Positions 48,251 through 60,300 of a DNA stretch of 64,000 bases are shown piece after piece. The stretch is from Mytilus edulis (Eukaryota; Mollusca; Bivalvia; Mytilida; Mytilidae): NCBI RefSeq assembly GCF_963676685.1, contig NC_092354.1, positions 73,855,335 through 73,919,334 on the forward strand. Direction: 5' to 3'. The translations under genes and the position numbers were made by a program. Position 1 is the stretch's first letter. Every line of letters begins with the position of its first letter. A model generated the notes under the pieces. That model was given only the letters and a program-made list of their open reading frames with translations, was not told where the DNA came from and did no database searches.

Positions 48251-49439
48251 CTTTGTATTTATGTATTTTTGGCAGACCATAAAAGTTGCTTATACATTTC
48301 CTCACTTATATTCGTCGATTGTTTTTTCAAACTGACTTTGAATATTGTATGTTGGTATAAAGATATCTTTTATGGAGTTACAGTATTTAAGTTATGATGT
48401 CTCGTTTGGGTATACATACAATCTCTTTGGTACATATTTCGTAACGTCAACTTCCGTTATATAGAATTCAATGTTTACCAAATGCACCTTCATCGTATTC
48501 TTTGACATTTCATTCAGTGACCAATTTGGGGAACGATAGTTTGTTTTACATTACACATTTTACTGTATAGAAGGTTTTAAGAATAAGGTCAAACAGTATA
48601 TCTGATTATTGTCAAACTGGTGTTATCGACATTAACACAATTGGCACATGCAATAATTGGGTATATTGGTTATCCTATATATTCAATGTAGTACCTAAAA
48701 TACATATTGAATTGTCAACCATAACTCAAGAACATATTCGCAATGTGGCTTTCAAATGCATATGGGTATTGATTATGTCAGGAAACAAATTGAAGAAAAA
48801 TGAATCCAAAATTGACAAAAGAACCAAAATGTTTACAAAAAGTAAAACATATTACAAAACGATTCAATCAAAAACCGTATATCGTAGAATGACAGACAAC
48901 AAAAAAAAACAACAAACAAACAAAAAAGAACAAACAAACAACAGTTCATAAAACACAAATTAGTTAGCTAAAAACATGACCAAATCAAACATCATAGGAT
49001 ACTTTGTTCGTTTTATTCGTTAATGTTTTTTTATGGAAATAGTCACTGAAACATGCGTGTTACTATACTTGTCAGCATACGTTTAACGTTCTGTACCGAC
49101 TGTTGTTTGTACAACATAATAAATGGATAAGCGATATCACATTATTGCTATACGAAATATAACTTAAAATATTAAATAAAAAGCTAATTGGACGCAAAGA
49201 GAGGAAATATTTTAACCATATGGAGCCGTTGATATAACTTATCATTACTGAATTGATCGCAGACAATGAGGTACAATGTTCACGTCTTGTATTCTTTGTG
49301 CATCGGTTTGTGATATTCAGTACGCCTGTCACTAAAAAACTATTTGTGCTTGTAGAGTATGCCCTTATATTTTTACAGTTTTTGCTTGTAAGAGTGCTGT
49401 CTACTTATTCCATTTTCATAAATAATGTTCTTTTTCTTA
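48251..49439. other. Intergenic, nothing recognised
   Basis: AT-rich. A lysine-rich frame at 48712-48951 is low-complexity and lacks splice signals. No gene supported. Confidence 0.4.
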
Positions 49440-50689
49440 AACTATTTCTATGTTATTTTGGTCTCTTATGGAGAGTTGTCTCATTGGCAATCATGCCATA
49501 TCTTCTTTTTTTTATATCTGAATTAATAATATGTTCTTTTATCAAACTTTGTTAGTTTGCTAATTGCAATTAAAGGGGCAAGTGCTCCGATATCCTATAC
49601 GTTTGTGTTTAACCCGGCTAAACGTACTGTCTATTGTTTAGGTATCTGATCTCTTAATGTCCGTGGTTAATGTTTGACGTGGGGTTGATGTCTAAATGAA
49701 AAATATCCACATTTACCTAACTTTTTATTAGGGAAATAAAACTGGAAGACACAAAATACAGGACAAACATATTGAGCAAACGTTACAAATGCGTTTATAT
49801 TCAAATCATTACACAAACAGTCATACAAATCCAGTTATGCCTTTCCTTTTTCTGTTTTAATTCATCTCTTATTATCTGAAATAAAATAAACACACAATGA
49901 CTTTATATATCGAACAATCATGATAGTAGATGAAGTTGTGGTTAACCAAAATATATCAAAGTATACCTTGACTTAAAATTGTTGACTTAAAAATAAATTG
50001 TTACTTGGATGGAGAGTTGCCTCATTGGCACTCATATCACATCTTCCTATATATATTTGCACACGGACTGGTCATATTGAAAACACAAATAGAGGAAACG
50101 CAGGCAAAAGTCAGTTTTCAAGAAAACAAATAATGTAAGCGTTCTATTTTGTAACATGTGAAAATGGTGTAAGGTGGAACTGAGAGATCACATCTTCAAA
50201 CTTAACAAAACTATTTCCTCCATCTTCCAGATTGATTTTCGCAATAGACAGAAATTGAATTGGCTTCGCAAAATTGCAATGAATAACGACAATTAATGAC
50301 AAAGACGAAGAGGTTTTACGTAAAAACTGTATTGCTGCAAATGTATGTGTTGTAATGATTAATTTTAGCTAACAATCTAAATTAATGCAACATTAGTTTA
50401 CCAATTCCCAAAACATATCAATTTGATAAAGACGACGAATCAGGGGTACAGAAAATAATAAAAAAAACCTTCGGGGATATCATAAAGTATGAATAATATA
50501 TTCAATTAGTTTTTGTATAATCATAAACAGACAGAGTTTAGTATGTTGTGTCCATACTATTGTTGAATCTATTTAGCAGTATGGTTCTATATATTCATCT
50601 TAAGTAGTTAGAAATGTTTTGACCCCATGTTTCCGGATGAAACGGATGTGACATAGTTCAACAGTTAATGAAACTGCAACGGAAATAGT

Positions 50690-50960
50690 CTTTCCGGGTT
50701 CTTTTTTTTTTTGCCATGGCGTTTTCAGTTTTTCTTCAACTAATGATATTTCCTTGCTTATGGCAGTTGTTATCTTATATTTCGTTTCTGTGTGTGTTGC
50801 ATTGTCGTTTGGGTTTTTGTTGCACCTCAGTTTTTCTGTTGTTTCGTTGTTTTCCTCTGGTTTATTTGTTTCCCTCAGATTTAGTTTATAACCTGGATTT
50901 TTTTTTCTTTTAATCGATTTGTAACTTTTGAACAGCGCTATACTACTGTTACATTTCTTA
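50690..50960 (+). repeat. Dispersed repeat, T-rich (partner 55297-55580)
   Basis: The TTTCTGTGTGTGTTGCATT, TCGTTGTTTTCCTCT and TTTGAACAGCGCTATACTACTG blocks recur in order at 55440-55580. Its hydrophobic-looking reading frames come from T-richness. Confidence 0.6.
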
Positions 50961-51010
50961 AGGTTCCACCTTTGTTTTGAAACGAGAAGAAAGTAAAAGG
51001 AAACCTTGTA

Positions 51011-53396
51011 CTAACCAGCTTTTGGAATGACACACACACATGAATTTTTCTCATCGTTTATAACGTCAAGTCCTCTATCTTTGCAGTCCTGTATTATTTC
51101 TACGCTGCAGTCAGGGTTCAAACTCCGTTTACTTATGACTGAAATGATTGATAAATAATACTAATAATTTATAGAAATACATACAAATTATAATCTGAAA
51201 AACTATTTATAATAGGAGATACCAATTTATGACAGGAAATATCAATTATAACAGGATATACCAATACAACTTATCGCTATTACCGGCTGACCCGGCCGCC
51301 TGAACTTTTGACGTCAACAACAATCACTTTTCCATTGTGGCGTCAGAGATTTTGTTTTATGACGTCAACATTTTACGGGAACCTGTGTGATATTTAGTAA
51401 TGGCGGACAAATAGCGATAATGTGTACTATAACAGGAGATAACAATTGATAACAATTATAACAGGAGATAACAATTATGACATGAAATACAAAATTTAAT
51501 AGAAAATTTCAAGTATAAAACAAATATTGGAAACAGATAACATCAACAGACTCCTATGAAATGTTACGATACAAATGAAGCCCCCGATTGAAAAACAACA
51601 ACAAAAAACAACAACAACAAAACGAACTTTTGTGTAAGTCTGTATGTTACATTTAGTTTTGAATTGAATATCTTATATTTTTAAGTGCAATGTTGTATTC
51701 CTATAAACATTTGTATAATTACCTATTAAGCATTTTGTCATCGATTTAGAGAAGGACAATTAGTTATGAACACTAGCTATAGGTGTCTAGTATTGAAATA
51801 TGTATATTGATAGCAAAATACCTTTTAGGTATACAGTTAATTGGGTTGCTTTCTTATGTCAAATACTAAACAGTTCCTTTATTTTATTAAGGGAACAACC
51901 ATTTAACTTTAAAAAGGAATGAGGGGAGGTTAAAAATTTTAGACAATATCAATCAAATGTTTTTTTTTTTTTTTAAATTTAACACTATTATAATGTATGA
52001 TGATTTATATTCAGAATATTTTTTTTGTCATCTGCTTGCCCACAATTTTTGAATCAGAATATTTCTTTAAGCAAATATTCATACCCCTCTCCCTTGAAAT
52101 GAAATGGTCGTTCCATAAATACATTTTACGATTAGAGATTCATCTATCAAATCTTATTTGAATGTGTTCAAATTACATTGCTGCAATGTTTTCGTAAATT
52201 TCGTAAAGTATTTCTTGCAAATACATTTAAAACAAGCGAATCTACGAGCTACTGCTCACTAAAGATACCCCCGCCGCAAGTGGATAATTTTAATAGTTTA
52301 AAAATATGCAAGTGTTCGGTAAATACGAAGTTGTTACTGTTTAATCTGTAAACGCAGCACACGGTATAGCTGACTTGTATAAATCCTAAAACCAAATTTC
52401 AGAAATCCTTGTATGTTCCCGAGAAAAATGTGACGAAAATTTTGAACTTGGTTATTATGTGTAAAATAATACAAGTGTTCGGTAAACAGGAAGTTGTCGA
52501 GTGATGAAACTGAAAACGCATCAAACGGTATAGCAGACTTATGGTAGGATTGCCAATACGAAATTTTCCTATAGAGACCACAATTACTCCACAATGAACT
52601 TAAAATAAGCAACTGCAGGTCACTGTCTGTACGGCATTTTAAAAATGAGCAAAAAACCTTACCGCACAGCAAATTATCACAGGTCAGGTAATGATTTTTT
52701 TTTCAAACAATTCAAACGGTATTTATGTACAAACTAACGATCACTAACACTAATTAAATATGATATGAAACGACAACCTCTGAATAAAAGGCACATTTAT
52801 TTGGACAGGCACATACAGAATGTTGCAGGGTTAAATTAGTCATCAAAGGTACCAGGCTAATACGCATTTCGTCTCATAAGACTTATCAGTGACGCTAGGA
52901 TCAAAATAGTTTAAAAAAAACCAAGTAATAAACAAGTATAAAGTTGAAGAGCAAAATTCCAAAAACGTCGTTGCAAGTACGATGAAGTTATAATCTATGC
53001 CTAGTATAAGAAAATCCTTAGTATTTCGAATAATTCATACTTTGCATACAGTAGTTAATTTATAAAATGGACCATATAATTGATATTCATGTCATCACCG
53101 AAGTGCTGACTACTTGGCTGGTAATACTATTTTGGACGAAACGTCCAACAGCAGTGGCATCGACCCAGTGGTGTTAATAGTTATCTACCGCGTTTCTTCT
53201 CTACACGACTAATCCGTATTTTAACCTGATTGCTACTATTATATTCAATAATATAATACTTAACTATAGATAGAGCAGTTGGATCATTATTTAATATAAA
53301 AACTGTAGAGAACACATATGCAAACTTACCTAAACCACCAGCATTTTGATGGACACAGATCAAAATCAAGGAAAGCGTAATCAAATACTTAATCAT
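51011..53396 (-). CDS. Secreted four-cysteine peptide precursor, paralogue 3
   Basis: Two exons: 53330-53396 (ATG at 53396) and 51011-51138 (stop TAG), with a 2191-bp phase-1 intron, donor G|GTAAGT and acceptor TTTCAG. Exon 1 is again exactly 67 nt. The precursor is 64 residues: signal peptide MIKYLITLSLILICVHQNAG, linker VISKR, and a 37-residue mature peptide starting SLNPDC. It aligns without gaps to the mature regions of paralogues 1 and 2, apart from their C-terminal residues. Cysteines 1, 2, 4 and 5 are kept, but cysteine 3 is Leu and cysteine 6 is Ile. Joint loss suggests that 3 and 6 form a disulfide in the other two. Net charge is about -3, as in the others. Identity is otherwise low (II, RG/KG, SCVC, P), so it is an older paralogue. 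Function unknown. Confidence 0.75.
51271..51420. mobile_element. 150-bp TIR element in the intron of peptide gene 3
   Basis: TTATCGCTATT at 51271-51281 is exactly mirrored by AATAGCGATAA at 51410-51420. The interior is GC-richer than the surroundings, with several TGACGTCA-like motifs (51311, 51360). ATAACAGGAGATA-type short repeats lie on both outer sides. Confidence 0.6.
52855..52896 (-). ncRNA. Decayed hammerhead ribozyme relative
   Basis: On the minus strand AGCGTCA, then CTGATAA (52883-52889), stem II GTCT/AGAC and GAAA (52867-52870) match the motif at 42134-42177. The core base corresponding to G8 (the general acid) is A, and stem III and the cleavage triplet are altered (ATGCGTATTAGCC), so it should be inactive. 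Flanking sequence to about 53010 resembles the flank of the intact motif. It lies in the intron of peptide gene 3. Confidence 0.6.
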
Positions 53397-54012
53397 TTTT
53401 GTTAGTATTGTGTGTAGTGTGCCAGAATGCTTGTAACTGCAAGATACTGACCATTGCATTTATATATGGTGCATAAAAGTATAAGTCGATAAAATGTCTT
53501 ATAAAGGTCTTTATCTCAACACAATTAACTATAGAAACATCATTTATGGCGACACATGACGCTGGTATGGTACCTTTTATAATATAATGCTTTTTACGTT
53601 TCGCAATTAATGTTTTGACAAAAGTACATGGGCAACACAAATTCTAATCTATTTAAGCTGTTCAAATATAATTCAAATATTTTGATGGGATAGTGTACTC
53701 TTTGATCATAACGCTTGAAGAAAATTAACAATCACGTAGACATCTAATTTATAATGAATCATTGTAATTTTACAAAAAAAGCAATGAACGGTAAAGCTGT
53801 TGTTCAGATATTCAATTGATATGTGTTTGCATAATACGTTCAATGTATTCATTTACAACAATAAAAACATAGATATGCACATTCTGAAGTGAGAATCAAT
53901 CTGATCGTTTTCAGTATTATACATTAGTAATTAGAGAAGATGCATTATTGAATGTCTCTCGTCATATTACAATGATATATTATATAAGAATGCGTAGGAC
54001 TGGTTTGATATA
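53397..54012. other. Upstream of peptide gene 3; nothing else recognised
   Basis: This must hold the promoter of the gene starting at 53396. I find no convincing similarity to the upstream regions of paralogues 1 and 2 and no clear core element. Confidence 0.35.
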
Positions 54013-54189
54013 CAGTGAAACCTGATTAAACCGAACCCTGAATAAACCGGAAACCTGTCTAATCAAAACTTGTTCTGAAGACCAATCATATCACATGTTA
54101 TGCATTGTGAACCTGATGAAACCGAATACCGTCCAAAACCGAACGAAATCTCAAGTCCCGAAAGGGTTCGGTTTAGTCAGGTTTCACTG
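54013..54189. mobile_element. 177-bp MITE, CAGTGAAACCTG ends, TA duplication
   Basis: CAGTGAAACCTGATTAAACC at the left and GGTTTAGTCAGGTTTCACTG at the right are inverted repeats with one mismatch, flanked by TA on both sides (54011-54012, 54190-54191). GAACC/GGTTC motifs repeat inside. The ends fit a pogo/Tc1-type superfamily. No transposase. Confidence 0.9.
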
Positions 54190-54429
54190 TAGTTATCAGT
54201 TTTAGCTGTTATACATTTTATATACAGTGAACGATTACATGAATTTTCATTACTAAAAGCTACTAGTTCAGACATACTGCAGTATCTTTTTGATTCATTA
54301 AGCAAAATTAATCTGCACGTTGTCTATAAAAAAATATGCACTAACTATAATTTTAGAATTGATGATCTGTTTGAGCAGTTATACAAGAAAACTCGTTTTA
54401 AGTATACCGTTGTGCCTCAAAAGAATGAA

Positions 54430-54620
54430 AAAAAAGTAACGAAAATATCGAACTCAAGGAAATATCAAATCGTAATTCCCTTATTAAATGGCAAATGAAA
54501 AAATAACTAAAACACCAAAAAAAAACGGGAAAACAACTGTTACATTCCTGACTTGGTACAAACATTTTCTTGTGTAGAATATGGTGGATTAAACTGCTTT
54601 TGTAGCTAGGTAAACCTCTC
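54430..54620 (-). repeat. Dispersed repeat family R4
   Basis: A further diverged copy with ATTAAATGGCAAATG, CTGACTTGGTACAAACATT and GGTGGATTAAACTGC blocks. Confidence 0.65.
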
Positions 54621-54934
54621 ACAGTTATGTCAGTCGAATAAAATGTTATCGCAGTGACAACAATTTGTGAACAAAACAAAGAGACTTAAAAAGGTAAACA
54701 TGTCAAAAATAGGAGTTAAGCATTTATGTGATAATCTGGAACTCTATAACACAAACAAAATATATTTCAACAAAGACAAACAAATTAGGATAGCCAAATT
54801 ATTCAACAACAAAAAATCAAATGAGAACTCTATTCCGAATTCTTTTTTAAAGCTAAAAAAAGTTTCTGTTTGCCTAGGATTTAAAAAAGAGGGACAAAAG
54901 ATACCAAAGGCAGAGTCAAACTCTTAGATAGAAA

Positions 54935-55110
54935 ATAAACTGACAACGCCATGGCTAAAAATAAAAAAGACAAACAGACAAATAATAGTACAGAAGACAC
55001 AAAATAGAACACTAAAGTCTAAGCAACACGAACCCCACTTTAAACTGGGGGTGATCTCAGGTGCTCCGGAGGGTAAGCAGATCCTGCTCCACATGTGGTA
55101 TCTTATGTTA
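54935..55110 (-). repeat. Dispersed repeat family R2, inverted copy
   Basis: Inverted match of 110-420: AACGCCATGGCTAAAAATAA, GGGGGTGATCTCAGGTGCTC and GTAAGCAGATCCTGCTCCAC. Confidence 0.75.
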
Positions 55111-55597
55111 TTTAACGTGACTTGACAGATATTTAAAAAGGAGATCTATTCGTAAATTGAATATTAGTTATTTGCTGCTCAATCAAGATTTGTTCAAGTG
55201 GTTTTATTTAAATATCAGAAGTTTGGTATGAAAACCCATGAGACAACTCTCCATCCAAGTCACAATTTGTAAAAGTAAACAATTATAGGTTAAAGTTTGG
55301 TCTTCTTCATTTGTTTTCTCTTATTTTTGAGTGTTATTTCACATTGCGATAAGACGTGTCACGGTACTTGTCAATCCCAAATTCATGTATTTGGTTTTGA
55401 TGTTATATTTGTTATTCTCGTGGGATTTTGTCTGATGCTTGGTCCGTTTCTGTGTGTGTTACATTTTAGTGTTGTGTCGTTGTTCTCCTCTTATATTTAA
55501 TGCGTTTCCCTCGTTTTTTGTTTGTTACCACGATTTTGTTTTTTGTCCATGGATTTATGAGTTTTGAACAGCGGTATACTACTGTTGCCTTTATTTA

Positions 55598-55985
55598 GAG
55601 GTCAGACCACGAATTACTCCCACCAATTTAGAATGAATGTAAAATTAGGCCTATTCTGACACGAAAAAGTACATTTGATGTCCTTGTTTACTAAAACATA
55701 CCAACAGATATGCAGGAATGAAACTTTTGGTGAAAGAGAAATAAATTTAGACCATTTTGAACCAACATTTACTTGTCTATAACTTTGCACTAAAAATTGA
55801 GGATTAATGCGCTCCATAGTATACTAATTTAAGATTTCCAGAAAACCAGAGGTTATTTTTGAGTACCTCTGTTCGACGGTCAGTTGTTGTTCTTAAAAGG
55901 CTTTTGAGGTATGTTGAAAATTGGCATGTAGAAAGCTGATACACGTACAATTCAGGATATACCTGGTTTCTATAAGGTTAAACTT
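55598..55985. repeat. Partial copy of the MITE at 21371-21840 (inverted)
   Basis: GAGGTCAGACCACGAATTACTCC at the left and the internal ATTGAGGATTAATGCGCTCC and CATAGTATACTAATTTAAGA blocks match the 21371 element in inverse order. The right terminal repeat is missing. Confidence 0.7.
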
Positions 55986-56289
55986 AAATGTGTTTCTTTG
56001 TCTAATACGTTCTCCTATTTATTTGTATTGTAGTCCTGTAATATTATGTTGTCATTTCAATTGTTAATTCTAAGTATAAGATTAGTTTTGTTCGGTTTTG
56101 AAGGGTTCTTATAACAATCAAATTCAAATTTTCACACTGTTACATATTTTTTGGAGGGATTTATTCAACCCGAAAAAGTTTAACAGATTTGATGATATTC
56201 TTTTGTATCAGGTCGATTCCTATTTGAAGAATTTCGAAGCTCTTTTGTTAACGACTGTCATACAAGTGCAAGGTTGAGTGCGATAAAAC

Positions 56290-56460
56290 CAGTTCAATCC
56301 AACATTTTCTACATTTGAAAATGCCTTTTCCAGGTCAGGAATATGACAGTTGTTGTCCATTCGTTTGATGTGTTTTATCATTTGATTTTGCCATTTGATT
56401 AGGGACTTTACGGTTTGAATTTTTCTCGGAGTTCAGTATTTTTATGATTTTACCTTCTAT
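56290..56460 (+). repeat. Dispersed repeat family R4, plus orientation
   Basis: Inverse of the copy at 18490-18660: AAAATGCCTTTTCCAGGTCA, GTTGTTGTCCATTCGTTTGA and GGAGTTCAGTATTTTTATG. Confidence 0.75.
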
Positions 56461-56697
56461 ACTTATGTAAAGATAACTTTTATTTGTTTAGTTTTTAGCT
56501 TTCATAATGAAGATAAATTGTCAGATTGTTATTATCTGTCTCAAAGTTTAACTGTCACATTAACCGTCATTGTGTTAAATTTGTGCTATGGTATTTTTTG
56601 TATTCTTGTCTTCATGTTTTCTAATATGCTTTTACTGTATGCCTTTTTGTGCTTCGTTGTTGCTATTTGTGTGTTGTTATAGTGATTAAGATTGTAA

Positions 56698-57246
56698 TGG
56701 CCTGACCATTAAGTATAACCGACGATTGGGCTCAAGGAGAAAAGACTATCAGGTGCTGATACTTTAATTATGAACCAATCTGACATATGGTAAAAAGCTG
56801 AAAAACAAATAAAATACAATTTTACAATATGTTCAATTAATGTTATTAAAACGAAATGTCAAAGGTAATAGATAGCACAGTCCGTTGAATCCGGGAAAAT
56901 GTTGTACTTTCAAGAGCAGTTAAATTTCCAGTGTTTCACGGAGAGAATGTTCAAATATGTATAGAGTAATTTGAAGGCTTCAAAAACAATGTTGTAAAGT
57001 TAACTCACTCTGTGGTTAGCCACGAATTGTGTCCTAGATGACGTTTGTCCTTTGAAAAGTTCTCCAGAACTGGTATGACCTTGCAATGTTCGGTTTGAGA
57101 TCCGTGTGAGCAGGGGAAAGGTAGCGATGATACGATGTTTTAATGTTCTTATGAGGTTAAAGATGAATAATCCTCCTAGACTGGAACACATAAATAGATT
57201 AAGAATATAATCAAACGAACTGTATAAATTACGGAACGGTGTAACA
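56698..57246 (-). repeat. 3' LTR of the BEL/Pao element
   Basis: 549 bp, bounded on the plus strand by TGGCCTGACC and GTAACA. It is nearly identical to 63416-63966; it lacks the 2-bp AC at the AGCACACAG site and has G where the other has A in GAATCCGGG. The short frame inside it is repeated in the other LTR and is not a gene. Confidence 0.92.
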
Positions 57247-57340
57247 GAATACTCCCCGTCTGATGTCTATCTGATATCACTATTCCATAAGTATTCCAGA
57301 TGTGAATGTCACTATATAAATCCAAAATATATACAAATAA

Positions 57341-60300
57341 TTACACAGAGTTGTTCTCTACGAGAAGAATCATGTCCACGATAGGGCGTGTGTAGGTTGT
57401 GGCTTTCTCATTAACGATTACTCGCACTTCTGCTTTTCGGACATGTTCGTCTGAACTTTTAAATGAGTTCACTATGATTCCAACGGGCCATTGGGTACGG
57501 CAAATGTTTTTGTCCTTTAGAAGAATGACGTCTCCTTCGATGAGATCACGGCGATCTTCGGTCCATTTTCGTCGTTGTTGTAGTAACGGCAGGTACTCTT
57601 TCCTCCAACGGGACCAGAAAACACTGGCAAGAGCCTGTACTCGTCTCCATTCAGCAAGACATAGATCTCGTTTATCGAATTCTCCGAGATGATCTGAGGT
57701 GAATACGTAGTCGGTTTTCTGTGTCAATAACATAGCCGGAGTTAATATTAACGGATTTTCTGGATCTGTTGATACCGGTACCAGAGGTCTAGAGTTCACT
57801 ATTGCTGAAACTTCTGCCATTAGTGTGTTGAGCACGTCATGCGTTAGGCTTCTTCCGGCTGTATTTAGAAGCATAGAATCAAGAATTCTCCTGGTGATAC
57901 CAATCATTCTTTCCCAGGCTCCACCCATGTGGGACGAATGCGGTGGATTGAAGATCCAAGTTGTACCAGAATTGTACAGAAAGTTCTTGAAGGGTCCATC
58001 TTCGACGTTGATTGAGTCAATCTTTAGATCGTCGATTGCGCCAATAAAGTTTGTTCCACGGTCAGATCGGAAAATCTTAACTTGACCTCTTATAGCGGCG
58101 AATCTTCTAACGGCGTTTATGAAGGCTGAAGAGCTCATTTCCTCGATTAGTTCGATGTGAACAGCTCTAGTCACTAAGCATGTGAAAAGAATTGCCCAAC
58201 GTTTTGAGTTTGCGTATCCACCACGTGTTTTACGTGAAACAATTGTCCAGGGTCCAAATGTGTCTATTCCAACGTTGGTAAACGGAGGTGACGGTTCAAG
58301 ACGGTCCTCTGGCAAATCAGACATGATTTGACACTCAGTTTTTCCTCTTAGTTTGCGGCATATCACACATTTGTGAATGAGAGAAGAGATCAAGCGCTTT
58401 GCTCCGACGATCCAGAATCCTGCGGATCGAATCGCTCCATCTGTGAAGTGGCGACCTTGATGTTTTATCTTGTCATGGTAGTGTCGGACTAATAATGTCG
58501 CTATATGATGGCGTCCAGGGACGATCAATGGTTTCTTTTCACGGAGGTTTAAGTCAGATTTAGCAATACGACCTCCTACTCGTAATAGTCCTCGTTCGTC
58601 CAAAAACGGATTTAAGTTAGCTATCGGGCTCCGCTTATGAATTTGTTCCCGACGTTTAATGCAATCTATTTCTTCTCCATAAACTTCCAATTGAGCAGAT
58701 ATTAAGATGAAATTTTCGGCATTCGAAAATCCTTCCAGAGAATTCACTGGTGCTGCTTGTTTTGACCCGTGTAAACGGGAGAAACGTTCTAAAAAGGCTA
58801 TCGCTCGCACAAGTGATGTCCAGTTTGAGAATCTGTTGAATCTTTCAGTTCCGATACCTTTATGTTCAAGTGTGGCAAATGTTTTTGCAACATTAACAGT
58901 TGCACGAATTTCTCCATCTTCCTCTGGATCTATTAGCTGATATATGTCCTCAGAATTCTTCTGTTCTGAGGAAAGAAGTTGTCTTGGTCCCAATAACCAT
59001 TCACTGCTATGAATTTCGTGGGCTGGTACGGACCTTGTTCCCGAATCTGCGGGATTACGGTTAGTTGGTACGTAATTCCATTGACTTGGAGAGCTAAATT
59101 TCCTTATTTTCTCTACTCTATTGGCGACATAGATAAAGAACCTTCTTGTCTCATTACTGATGTAACCTAAGACAACTTTACTGTCTGTGTAGAATTTCAC
59201 GGTGTCTATATGTAAATCTAAATTATCCACAATGGTTTGTGTAATCTCAACTGCTAATACAGCAGCAGATAATTCAAGTCGTGGAATAGTGTGACCACTC
59301 GTTGGTGCAACTTTAGCTTTCCCAAGAATGAACCCTATGTTAGGTTCACCACTACTGTCGGTCGTGCGTAGATATGCAACAGCTGCTATGGCTTTTTCTG
59401 ATGCATCAGAGAAGACGTGCAACTCCTTTGTGGCTGTTTTGCTGAGATACGGTACGTAGGTACGTGGAATGCGTAATGTTTCGATAGCAATTAGAGTATC
59501 TCTCCAAGATTTCCACTCCGCTGCTGTTTCATCAGAGAGAGGTTGGTCCCAATCGACGGTTTCTGATACTATTTTCCTTAATAGTAGTTTCCCTTTTATA
59601 ATCACAGGAGCCAAAAATCCAAGAGGATCGTAGAGACTGTTTATCGTCGATAAAATTCCTCTCCGAGTTATTGGTTTGTTTTCAGATGATAATTGAAATA
59701 AGAAATTGTCAGTGTTTACATCCCAACTGAGTCCAAGGCTACGTTGTAAGGGTTTACTGTCGCATTCTAAGTCTAGATCTTTAAGATTTGAAGCCAAATC
59801 ACTGGCATGAAATGCAGACATAACTTCCGCACAATTAGAGGCAAACTTGTGAAGGCGTAAGTTTCCATATTTTGCTAATGCTTGCTGGGTATCCTTCATG
59901 AGCTTAACAGCTTCCTCTTTGGTAGGACATGACGTAAGACCGTCGTCAACGTAGAAGTCTCTTGTAACAAAGCTAGTCACGTGACTGCCGAACTCTTGTT
60001 CTGATGCCTGAGCTGCTTTTCTGAGTCCAAGCGTAGCAACGGCAGGTGACGGACTATTTCCAAAAACATGAACTCTCATGCGGAACTCGACAAGGTTCTC
60101 TTGTAGGTCGTTGTTTTTATGCCATAAAAATCTCAGATAATTTCGGTGGTCTTTTCTCACTACAAAGCAGTGAAACATGTGTTGAACGTCTGCAGTTACT
60201 GCGACCATTTCTTTCCGGAAACGCAGCAGTACTCCCAAGAGATCATTGGTCAAGTCTGGACCTGTTAGCAGGACGCTGTTGAGTGAAACTCCATTACATT

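Noticed and set aside
57000-57191. 63-codon frame in the left LTR, repeated in the right LTR
   Set aside because: It is present only because the LTRs are duplicated; no domain and no position consistent with an extra retroelement gene.
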